From: Actinomycetes bacterium
GTDB lineage: Bacteria > Actinomycetota > Acidimicrobiia > Acidimicrobiales > Palsa-688
DNA: 5,425 nucleotides
Assembly: GCA_021827285.1 (NCBI GenBank)
Contig: JAKAWM010000218.1
Span: 1 to 5,425 of the forward strand
Direction: 5' to 3'
Positions 1 through 5,425 of this stretch are shown here, one piece after another. The notes beneath the pieces were generated by a model that saw nothing but the letters and a program-made list of their open reading frames with translations, had not been told where the DNA came from and searched no databases. Numbering within the stretch: position 1 is the stretch's first letter; each line of letters opens with the position of its first letter. The position numbers and the translations under genes were made by a program.

Positions 1-729
1 AACATCGAAGCGGCGGCCTTCCACGGGTCGGCCCAGATCAGCGGGTCAACGCAGAACCCCTTCACCCAGCAGCAGGCCTCGGATCTGTCTCTTGCCCTGC
101 GCTACGGCTCCTTGCCCGTGCGCTTCGTGCCCCAGTCGATCCAGAACGTCTCGCCCACCATCGGCACCGACTCTCTGGTTGACGGAGCCATCGCGGGCGC
201 CGTTGCCATCGGGTTGGTGCTCATTTACCTGATCTTCTACTACCGGGCCCTGGGGCTGGTCGTCGTGATGGGGATCTGTGTTTCGGGGGCCTTTATTTAC
301 GCTATTACCGCTTTGTTGGGCCAGGCCTGGGGGCTGACCCTCACCCTGTCAGGGGTGATCGGGCTAATTGTTTCTGTCGGCGTCACGGCCGACTCGTGCG
401 TCATTTATTTCGAACGGTTGAAAGAAGACGTCCGGTCGGGCCGCACGGTGCGGACATCGGTTGAAAAGGGCTTCAACCGTGCCTTCCGCACCATCCTGGC
501 CGCCGACTTCTCGTCGTTCTTGGGTGCCATGATCCTTTGGTTCCTGACCGTGGGCGACGTACGCGGGTTCGCCTTCTTTCTCGGTCTGGCCACCCTTTTG
601 AACATCGTCACGACGTACTTCTTCACCCGCCCGCTCGTCATCTTGCTGGGCCGGCGTTCGGGGCTGACTGAGGGCGGGGTCCTCGGGGTCAACCGGGGCC
701 TGGGCGGAGGAGCTTTTAGCACGCCATGA
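1..729 (+). CDS. secD: SecD, protein translocase subunit (3' part only)
   Basis: SecD is an inner-membrane subunit of the SecDF complex, which uses the proton gradient to help pull secreted proteins through SecYEG. The frame is open from base 1, so the start and most of the large extracytoplasmic domain lie outside the window; 242 residues remain. The first 60 codons match the end of the first periplasmic domain: a G-x-FT-like stretch, LRYGSLPV, then VSPTIGTDSL. Five hydrophobic segments follow, at about residues 62-81, 83-105, 112-137, 161-180 and 185-215 of the fragment, which fits the five remaining helices of a six-helix SecD. Helix 4 carries the conserved Asp (fragment residue 131, codon 391-393) in VTADSCVIYFERLKED; this acid is needed for proton coupling in characterised SecDF. 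The last 25 residues are Gly-rich and probably disordered. The stop codon overlaps the secF start. Confidence 0.96.
   Translation, partial: NIEAAAFHGSAQISGSTQNPFTQQQASDLSLALRYGSLPVRFVPQSIQNVSPTIGTDSLVDGAIAGAVAIGLVLIYLIFYYRALGLVVVMGICVSGAFIYAITALLGQAWGLTLTLSGVIGLIVSVGVTADSCVIYFERLKEDVRSGRTVRTSVEKGFNRAFRTILAADFSSFLGAMILWFLTVGDVRGFAFFLGLATLLNIVTTYFFTRPLVILLGRRSGLTEGGVLGVNRGLGGGAFSTP
706..712 (+). promoter_or_regulatory. Shine-Dalgarno sequence for secF
   Basis: GGAGGAG lies inside the end of secD, 13 bases before the ATG at 726. The spacing is rather long, but this is the only strong anti-16S match nearby, and it supports the ATG whose last two bases and the next base form the secD stop (ATGA). 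The arrangement suggests that ribosomes finishing secD re-initiate on secF. Confidence 0.7.
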
Positions 730-2345
730 GCTCGCCTACGCCCCCCTACGTCACCACCCGGGAGCAGCGGCCCAGAGGCGGCAATGCCTTGTCCCGCCTC
801 TACCGGGGCCAGACCCAGTTCGACTTCATAAACCGCTGGCGCATCTGGTTCGCTCTCTCCGCCGCGGTCATTGTGATCGGCATGGTGGCCTTGGGCGTCC
901 GAGGCCTCAACCTGAGCATCGACTTCCGGGGTGGTTCGGTGTGGGAGGTCCCCACCTCCCAAGCCGCTCCAGGTACAGCGACGGTGGCAGCAGTCCGCGC
1001 CGACCTGGGCAAGGTCAGCGCCGCGTTGGGCCAGGCCACTATCACCCAGCTGACCAACCGCCAAACCGGGAAGGTCAACATTCAAGTTGAAGCGCCCGCC
1101 ACCACGACCAGCGACCCGACGCTCATCAACGACGTAACGCTGGCGCTCGCCAAGATCGGCCATGTCAGCAAGGACCAAGTGTCCCTCACCGCTATCGGTC
1201 CTTCGTGGGGTAGCGACATCACCAACAAGGCCATCGAGGCGGTGGTCGTGTTTGTCGTGCTCCTGTTTATAGCCATCTCCATTTATTTCGAGACCAAGAT
1301 GGCTATTGCCGCTTTCGTCGCGCTCCTCCACGACATGCTCGTCGCAGTGGGTATTTACGCGCTTTCGGGTTTCCAGGTGAGCCCCGACACCGTCATCGCC
1401 TGGCTCACGGTGCTCGGCTACAGCCTGTACGACACGATCGTGGTGTTCGACAAGGTCAAGGAGAATACACGCGGGCTTGCCTCTTCCAACCGGGTCACCT
1501 ACACCGACGTGGTCAACCTTTCCATGAACCAGGTCTTGGCCCGCTCGCTGAACACGTCCTTTGTGGCCATCATGCCGGTCCTGTGCATCTTGGTGATCGG
1601 GGCATGGGTCCTCGGGGCGACCGCTTTGAACGACTTCGGCTTGGCCCTTTTCATCGGCCTGACCAGCGGTGCTTACTCGTCCATATTCATTGCTTCGCCG
1701 TTGCTGGCCCTGCTGAAGGAGCGTGAGCCCCGCTACACCGAGATCCGCAAGCGCCTCGCCACTTATCCGCAGGCTCGGCAAGTGCTGAGCGCGGCCGGTG
1801 TCGCCTCGGGCAACCTGCTGGCCAGCGCCGGGGCGGGTCAGCTGGTGGGAGCCGGTCGGGCGGAGGCCGGCCTGGATGCGGGCTTCGGTGTGGGCCTGGG
1901 TACCGGCGCTGGCGGCCAGGATGCCGGCGCGGGAAGTCGCGTTGGGGGCGCGGGAAGTCGCGTTGCCGGCGCCGGAGGCCGTGTTGGTCCGGGGGTTGGT
2001 GCCGCCCGGCCGGGCCGTGTTGCCCGGCGGTCAGTGACGGGCCTGGCCCAGTCTGAGACCAGTGCCGGCCTCGGGCCGGCGGTCGGCGCAGGTGCCAGTG
2101 CTGGCTTCGGGCCGGCGGTCGGCGCAGGTGCCTCGGTAGGCACCACCACTAACGGGGGCTCGGACGAGACGGCAGCAGGAGGCCGCGGGGACGACGACGA
2201 GCATGCCGCCGGGGAGGCGCGGGCGGCCGGGGAGGCGCGGGCTGCCGGGGCGGCCGGGGCCACCGGAAAGCCCGGAGCTGGTGCGCCCGGAGCGCGGCGT
2301 AAGGCCCCTCCCCGACCTCGCCGCAAAGTCCCGCGGCATCGCTGA
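726..2345 (+). CDS. secF: SecF, protein translocase subunit with a long repeat-rich C-terminal tail
   Basis: SecF pairs with SecD in the membrane as the proton-driven accessory to SecYEG. The 539 residues divide into a core of about 340 and an unusual tail. In the core, ALSRLYRGQTQFDF precedes helix 1 (about 39-58), followed by the DFRGG motif (66-70), an extracytoplasmic domain to about 167, and helices near 168-187, 193-214, 220-242, 276-298 and 303-330. The family's functional residues are visible: Asp236 in SLYDTIVVFDKVKEN and Arg273 in ARSLNTS. Tyr235 replaces the usual Asn; from memory mycobacterial SecF does the same. Residues 345-539 are about half Gly plus Ala, carry three tandem repeats (401-421, 446-469, 494-505), an acidic DDDE patch (489-492) and a basic end (524-539, Arg/Lys/Pro). 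Actinobacterial SecF proteins commonly end in a disordered basic tail, but this one looks long. The start is fixed by the ATGA overlap with secD and the GGAGGAG upstream. Confidence 0.96.
   Translation: MSSPTPPYVTTREQRPRGGNALSRLYRGQTQFDFINRWRIWFALSAAVIVIGMVALGVRGLNLSIDFRGGSVWEVPTSQAAPGTATVAAVRADLGKVSAALGQATITQLTNRQTGKVNIQVEAPATTTSDPTLINDVTLALAKIGHVSKDQVSLTAIGPSWGSDITNKAIEAVVVFVVLLFIAISIYFETKMAIAAFVALLHDMLVAVGIYALSGFQVSPDTVIAWLTVLGYSLYDTIVVFDKVKENTRGLASSNRVTYTDVVNLSMNQVLARSLNTSFVAIMPVLCILVIGAWVLGATALNDFGLALFIGLTSGAYSSIFIASPLLALLKEREPRYTEIRKRLATYPQARQVLSAAGVASGNLLASAGAGQLVGAGRAEAGLDAGFGVGLGTGAGGQDAGAGSRVGGAGSRVAGAGGRVGPGVGAARPGRVARRSVTGLAQSETSAGLGPAVGAGASAGFGPAVGAGASVGTTTNGGSDETAAGGRGDDDEHAAGEARAAGEARAAGAAGATGKPGAGAPGARRKAPPRPRRKVPRHR
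1926..1988 (+). repeat. Tandem repeat A in the secF tail, 3 copies of 21 bp
   Basis: Three adjoining 21-bp units (1926-1946, 1947-1967, 1968-1988) encode GAGSRVG, GAGSRVA and GAGGRVG. The first two units share 19 identical bases. The third has diverged, partly at third codon positions (gcg/gcc, cgc/cgt), which fits selection for the protein sequence. The period is a multiple of three, so gain or loss of a unit keeps the secF frame. Confidence 0.9.
2061..2132 (+). repeat. Tandem repeat B in the secF tail, 2 copies of 36 bp
   Basis: Two adjoining 36-bp units (2061-2096 and 2097-2132) differ at two bases and encode SAGLGPAVGAGA and SAGFGPAVGAGA. One difference is silent (gcc/gct) and one changes Leu to Phe. 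The high identity suggests a recent duplication. It is unrelated in sequence to repeat A upstream. Confidence 0.92.
2205..2240 (+). repeat. Tandem repeat C in the secF tail, 2 copies of 18 bp
   Basis: Two 18-bp units (2205-2222 and 2223-2240) both encode AAGEAR. They differ only by a silent gcc/gcg change, and 15 bases in a row are identical. A decayed continuation (AAGAAGATG) follows to about 2267. The repeat comes right after an acidic DDDE stretch and before the basic C-terminus of SecF. Confidence 0.88.
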
Positions 2346-2362
2346 CGGCCATTCCGTGCCGC
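2333..2362 (+). terminator. Weak hairpin across the secF stop, possible attenuator or terminator
   Basis: GCGGCA (2333-2338) can pair with TGCCGC (2357-2362) around an 18-base loop that contains the secF stop codon. The bases after it, ACCCTCTTT, are only mildly T-rich. The stem is short, the loop is large and there is no proper U-tract, so this may be chance in GC-rich DNA. Confidence 0.2.
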
Positions 2363-2375
2363 ACCCTCTTTGGCC

Positions 2376-2410
2376 GGAGCACCGCTCCTCAGGCCTCCCC
2401 CGGGTGCTCC
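2376..2410 (+). promoter_or_regulatory. Inverted repeat upstream of apt
   Basis: GGAGCACC (2376-2383) and GGTGCTCC (2403-2410) are perfect 8-bp inverted copies 19 bases apart. No T-run follows, so it does not look like an ordinary intrinsic terminator. It ends two bases before the TAACCT box proposed as the apt -10 element and covers the space where a -35 element would lie. It could be an operator or an RNA hairpin at the end of the secDF transcript. The symmetry is plain; the function is a guess. Confidence 0.35.
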
Positions 2411-2412
2411 AG

Positions 2413-2418
2413 TAACCT
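2413..2418 (+). promoter_or_regulatory. Candidate -10 element of a leaderless apt promoter
   Basis: TAACCT fits the actinobacterial -10 pattern TANNNT and lies six bases before the apt ATG at 2425, so transcription would begin at or next to the start codon. The 20 bases before this ATG hold no Shine-Dalgarno sequence, as expected for a leaderless message. No recognisable -35 element (TTGAC-like) is present, which is common in such promoters but leaves the call weak. Confidence 0.45.
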
Positions 2419-2424
2419 GGCGAT

Positions 2425-2958
2425 ATGGGAAGTTACGACCCGGCGCGCGTGAAGGAACTGGTGCGGGATGTCCCCGGCTTTCCGCGCCCCGGCGTCACTT
2501 TCAAGGACATCACCCCCCTGCTCGCGGAGGCCGAGGCCTTCTCGGGCTGCGTAGAGGCAATCGCCGACCATTTTGCGTCTCGTGGGGTGAGCACCGTCTT
2601 GGGCGTCGAGGCTCGGGGCTTCATCATTGCCGCACCGGTGGCCTATCGCCTGGGGGCGGCCTTCGTGCCCGTGCGCAAGAAGGGCAAGTTGCCCTGGCAC
2701 GTGCACTCCTACACCTATGCACTCGAGTACGGCACGGACACCTTGGAGGTCCACACCGACGCCCTGCGCCCCAACGAGCGGGCCCTGATAGTCGATGACG
2801 TCTTGGCCACGGGTGGGACGGCGTCAGCCACCTGGCGCCTGGTCGAACGGCTGGGTGCGGAGGCGGTGGGCTTCGGTTGCGTCCTCGAATTGGGGTTCCT
2901 GGGCGGGAGGTCCAAGTTGGCCGGGTTGGACGTGCTGGCCCTTGTCAGCTACGAGTGA
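2425..2958 (+). CDS. apt: Adenine phosphoribosyltransferase
   Basis: This cytoplasmic enzyme converts adenine and PRPP to AMP and pyrophosphate, a one-step purine salvage reaction. At 177 residues it has the normal bacterial Apt length. Family signatures occur in order: VPGFPRPGVTFKDITPLL (16-33), GVEARGF (60-66), VRKKGKLP (83-90), the YALEYGTDTLE stretch (98-108), and the PRPP-binding motif LIVDDVLATGGT (121-132) with its paired Asp residues at 124-125. The EARGF and LEYG motifs separate Apt from hypoxanthine and xanthine phosphoribosyltransferases. The ATG at 2425 places VPGFP at the usual distance from the N-terminus. No ribosome-binding site precedes it, and a TAACCT box six bases upstream suggests a leaderless transcript. 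apt lies between secF and rel, its usual actinobacterial position. Purine salvage enzymes can be targets of ppGpp, which gives a plausible reason for the link with rel, but control of this enzyme cannot be read from the sequence. Confidence 0.97.
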   Translation: MGSYDPARVKELVRDVPGFPRPGVTFKDITPLLAEAEAFSGCVEAIADHFASRGVSTVLGVEARGFIIAAPVAYRLGAAFVPVRKKGKLPWHVHSYTYALEYGTDTLEVHTDALRPNERALIVDDVLATGGTASATWRLVERLGAEAVGFGCVLELGFLGGRSKLAGLDVLALVSYE

Positions 2959-3013
2959 GGTGGCCAGAGGTGATGGTGAGGACGACGCTTACGAGGGGCA
3001 GGGTGGACGAGGG

Positions 3014-5275
3014 ATGACTACGGTCGAGCGGGTGGCTCGGGGTCGTGCCGTAGCCACCGTCGAGCGCGTCTTGCCTTGGCGGCGCCAGGCCCAGACGGCG
3101 GACGCCTTGGCGCCCCTGCTCGGCTCTTTCCGGGAGCGGCACCCCAAGGACGACGCGGCCTTGATCATTAAGGCCTACGAGACAGCCGAGTTGGCCCACA
3201 GAGGCCAGGTGAGGAGATCGGGGGAAGCCTTTATCTCTCACCCGCTGGCGGTCGCCACCGTCCTCGCCGGGCTGGGCATGGACGATGTCACCCTGGTTGC
3301 CGCGCTGCTGCACGATTCGGTCGAGGACACTTCCGTTTCCGTGCAGGACATCGAGTCTAACTTCGGGCCTGCCGTCGCCCAGATAGTGGACGGGGTGACC
3401 AAGTTGGAACGGGTCAGTTTCGAATCTCGTGCCCATGCCCAAGCCGCCACCATGCGCAAGATGCTCGTCGCCATGGCCAAGGATCCGAGGGTACTGCTCA
3501 TAAAGCTGGCCGACCGCCTGCACAATATGCGCACCCTGGCGGCCATGCCAGAAGCCAGCCAGAAACGTACCGCCCAGGAAACCCTCGATATTTACGCACC
3601 GCTGGCTCACCGGTTCGGTATCGCGTCGATCAAATGGCAACTTGAAGACCTGGCCTTCGCCACCCTCCACCCTCGGCGGTACGCGCAAATAGAGCAGATG
3701 GTGGCCGCCCGCGCCCCCGAGCGCGAGCTGTACTTGGCCCAAGTTGTGGACCAGGTCGAAGAACGGCTGGCAGCCGCCCGGGTGGAGGCCCAAGTTACGG
3801 GAAGGCCCAAGCACCTGTACTCGATCTACGAGAAAATGGTTCTGAAGAACAAGGAGTTTGATGAGATCTACGACCTCGTGGGCGTGCGTATCATCGTCAA
3901 CTCGGTCAAGGACTGCTGGGCCGCACTGGGGGCGGTACACGGCACCTGGGCGCCGGTCCAGGGCCGTTTCAAGGACTACATCAACACCCCGAAGTTCAAC
4001 CTTTACCAATCCCTGCACACCACCGTGGTGGGGCCGCAGGGCAAGCCCCTCGAGCTCCAGGTACGCACCAAAGAAATGCACCAGCGGGCGGAAAGGGGCA
4101 TAGCCGCGCACTGGGGTTACAAGGAGCACGCCCAGCCGGCTGATATCGCCTGGCTCCAGCGCATAGTGGACTGGTCGGCCGAGAGCACAGACCCGGCTGA
4201 GTTCCTGGAGAGCCTGAAGCTCGACTTGGAAACCGATGAGGTGTTTGTGTTCACGCCCAAGGGCGACGTCATGGCGCTAGCGGTGGGGGCGACGCCGGTC
4301 GATTTTGCCTATGCCATCCACACCGAGGTCGGGCACCGCTGCATTGGCGCCCGCGTCAATGGGAGGTTGGTGCCCCTCGACTCCAAGCTTTCTTCAGGCG
4401 ACACAGTAGAAATCTTTACCTCGAAGGTGCCATCGGCCGGGCCGAGCCGGGACTGGCTGAACATCGTGGTTACCCCGCGGGCGAGGAACAAGATCCGCCA
4501 GTGGTTCAGCCGAGAAAGGCGTGAAGACGCCATCGAGACTGGGCGGGAGGAGCTGGCCAAGGCGCTACGTAAAGAGGGGCTCCCCCTGCAGAAGCTCTTG
4601 GGGGGCGAGGCACTAAAAAAGGTGGCGGAGGGTCTCCACCACGGCGACTTGGACGCGCTTTATGCCGCCGTCGGCGAGGGCCACATCTCCGGCCAGGCCG
4701 TCGTCCAGCGGCTGGCCAAAGATCTGCGGGGCGGGGAAGGAGAGGTCCAGCTCCCCTCAAGCGTACGCCAGCCCCGGCGCGTCACCAGCACCAAGGGCAT
4801 CGGCGTGCACGTGGAAGGGCTCGACGATGTCATGGTGCGATTGGCCCGCTGCTGCACGCCCGTGCCCGGAGATGAGATCATGGGCTTTGTCACCCGTGGC
4901 CGCGGGGTGAGCGTGCACCGCACCGACTGCGCCAACGCGGCAGCCCTGACGGTGGGCGAGGTGGGCCGGCTGATCGAGGTTGAGTGGGACCGGGACCGTC
5001 CGGGCAGTTTCGTGGCCGCACTGGAACTGCGGGCACTCGACCGCACCCGCCTGGGCGTGGACGTGTGGAAGGTCCTCTCCGACCACCACTTGAACATCTT
5101 GCGCAGCGAGAGCCATACGGGAGCCGACCGGGTGAGCAAGATGCGTTTCGAGTTCGAGGTGGCGGACCCAGCCCACCTCGAGTCCGTGCTGGGCGCCCTA
5201 AAACGCCTGGACAGCGTTTTCGATGCCTACCGCGCCCTGCCTGGGCATGGCCTGAACAATGGCCGCCGTACCTAG
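3014..5275 (+). CDS. rel: Bifunctional (p)ppGpp synthetase/hydrolase Rel
   Basis: Rel makes (p)ppGpp from ATP and GDP or GTP on starved ribosomes and also hydrolyses it, setting the stringent response. The 753 residues carry the full long-RSH layout. The hydrolase domain (about 45-220) keeps Arg67, His76, His100-Asp101, Glu104-Asp105, Asp167 and Asn171. The synthetase domain (about 260-375) has GRPKHLYSIYEKM, Asp287 in DLVGVRI, RFKD (318-321), YQSLHTTV and Glu347 in ELQVRT. RFKD is the RXKD motif of bifunctional enzymes; synthetase-only RelA has EXDD. TGS (about 408-469), a helical region, the zinc-finger-type segment (Cys613, Cys614, His635, Cys639) and a C-terminal ACT domain (about 662-742) follow. 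Both activities should be intact. ATG 3014 was chosen because GGGTGG lies seven bases upstream and the length fits relatives; GTG 2960 would add 18 residues, and an in-frame ATG at 2795 would read across apt. Only 55 bases separate it from apt, so co-transcription is likely. Confidence 0.96.
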   Translation: MTTVERVARGRAVATVERVLPWRRQAQTADALAPLLGSFRERHPKDDAALIIKAYETAELAHRGQVRRSGEAFISHPLAVATVLAGLGMDDVTLVAALLHDSVEDTSVSVQDIESNFGPAVAQIVDGVTKLERVSFESRAHAQAATMRKMLVAMAKDPRVLLIKLADRLHNMRTLAAMPEASQKRTAQETLDIYAPLAHRFGIASIKWQLEDLAFATLHPRRYAQIEQMVAARAPERELYLAQVVDQVEERLAAARVEAQVTGRPKHLYSIYEKMVLKNKEFDEIYDLVGVRIIVNSVKDCWAALGAVHGTWAPVQGRFKDYINTPKFNLYQSLHTTVVGPQGKPLELQVRTKEMHQRAERGIAAHWGYKEHAQPADIAWLQRIVDWSAESTDPAEFLESLKLDLETDEVFVFTPKGDVMALAVGATPVDFAYAIHTEVGHRCIGARVNGRLVPLDSKLSSGDTVEIFTSKVPSAGPSRDWLNIVVTPRARNKIRQWFSRERREDAIETGREELAKALRKEGLPLQKLLGGEALKKVAEGLHHGDLDALYAAVGEGHISGQAVVQRLAKDLRGGEGEVQLPSSVRQPRRVTSTKGIGVHVEGLDDVMVRLARCCTPVPGDEIMGFVTRGRGVSVHRTDCANAAALTVGEVGRLIEVEWDRDRPGSFVAALELRALDRTRLGVDVWKVLSDHHLNILRSESHTGADRVSKMRFEFEVADPAHLESVLGALKRLDSVFDAYRALPGHGLNNGRRT

Positions 5276-5425
5276 GCCTGCTGCTCCTCCTAGCCCCAGG
5301 CCTGGTCCTCGTCCTAGCCCCAGGCCCTTAGTGCTGGCCGGAGCCTGAGTTGGCGAGCTTGTCCCCCGAGCGTGTTCCCCGAGCTTGGGCCCGGCCCACG
5401 GGCACGACCGGAGAACAGGGTTGTC
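5276..5425. other. Region after rel with no supported gene
   Basis: Apart from the repeats at 5288-5326, this stretch has CCCCGAGC twice (5364-5371, 5377-5384) and GAGCTTG twice (5355-5361, 5381-5387). No start codon with a ribosome-binding site and no tRNA-like fold is evident. One minus-strand frame is open from the window edge to a TAA at 5330-5328 and would encode 31 residues ending in SGDKLANSGSGQH. It could be the tail of a convergent gene, but other frames here are open too and nothing in it is recognisable. Confidence 0.4.
5288..5326 (+). repeat. Direct repeat and hairpin downstream of rel
   Basis: The 15-base sequence TCCTAGCCCCAGGCC occurs at 5288-5302 and again at 5312-5326, 24 bases apart. 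GGCCTGG (5299-5305) can pair with CCAGGCC (5320-5326) over a 14-base loop, and CCAGGCCTGG (5296-5305) is itself a perfect palindrome. A similar GGCCTG lies at 5275-5280, overlapping the last base of the rel stop codon. The hairpin could end the rel transcript, but CTTAG rather than a U-tract follows, so a terminator role is unproven. Confidence 0.5.

Noticed and set aside
405..1781. A 458-codon open frame on the minus strand across secD and secF
   Set aside because: It lies antisense to clear membrane-protein coding sequence, has no recognisable domain, and is rich in Gly, Arg, Asp and His as expected for the reverse of GC-rich codons.
1926..2240. CRISPR array or integron-type repeat array
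   Set aside because: The repeats are directly adjoining tandem copies with no spacers, have different unit lengths, and lie within one open frame.
1838..2326. A Pro/Ala-rich minus-strand frame opposite the secF tail that looks like a repeat protein
   Set aside because: Its Pro-Ala repeats are simply the reverse complement of the Gly/Ala codons in the SecF repeats. The plus frame continues from the intact SecF core and ends in a plausible basic terminus, so the plus frame is preferred.
1758..2345. Loss of an earlier secF stop by frameshift, making the tail an artefact
   Set aside because: Three unrelated repeats all have periods divisible by three, some copy differences are silent, and the end is basic as in other actinobacterial SecF proteins. 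These support a translated tail.
2795..3013. A 73-residue N-terminal extension of Rel starting at ATG 2795
   Set aside because: It would overlap the last 164 bases of apt, including codons just after the PRPP motif, in another frame. Its sequence is a shadow of apt and not like known Rel N-termini.
2960..3013. GTG at 2960 as the rel start
   Set aside because: It is in frame and would begin one base after the apt stop, but no Shine-Dalgarno sequence precedes it. ATG 3014 has a GGGTGG at a better distance and already gives a full-length protein. It cannot be fully excluded.
2945..4129. A 394-codon open frame on the minus strand across the 5' half of rel
   Set aside because: It is antisense to conserved Rel hydrolase and synthetase motifs and shows no family motif of its own.

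Overview
This GC-rich window reads as a housekeeping cluster from an actinobacterium-like genome. The gene order secD-secF-apt-rel, all on the plus strand, is the arrangement known from Actinobacteria. The protein sequences also look actinobacterial: SecD has an ADS-x-VxYFERLK motif, SecF has SLYDT where most bacteria have SLNDT, and Rel is a long bifunctional enzyme. The exact lineage cannot be fixed from this sequence alone; a deep-branching group such as Acidimicrobiia is only a guess.

Layout: positions 1-729 hold the 3' end of secD, cut by the window edge. secF (726-2345) overlaps it by four bases (ATGA), so the two are probably translationally coupled. A 79-base gap (2346-2424) has two inverted repeats and a TAACCT box placed exactly where a leaderless actinobacterial promoter would be for apt (2425-2958). 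A purine-rich 55-base gap leads into rel (3014-5275). The last 150 bases (5276-5425) hold short direct and inverted repeats and no gene that can be supported.

The genes serve two jobs. SecD and SecF form the proton-driven accessory complex of the SecYEG translocon. Apt salvages adenine to AMP using PRPP, and Rel makes and degrades (p)ppGpp, the alarmone that restrains purine metabolism and ribosome synthesis. All catalytic residues that could be checked in Apt and Rel are present.

Most of the window is ordinary. The least ordinary part is the C-terminal tail of SecF: about 195 residues, half of them Gly or Ala, built partly from three unrelated in-frame tandem repeats (periods 21, 36 and 18 bp) and ending in a strongly basic segment. 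Smaller points are the possible leaderless apt promoter with an adjoining inverted repeat, and an in-frame A-AAA-AAG heptamer followed by a hairpin inside rel. I found no convincing new biological system here.
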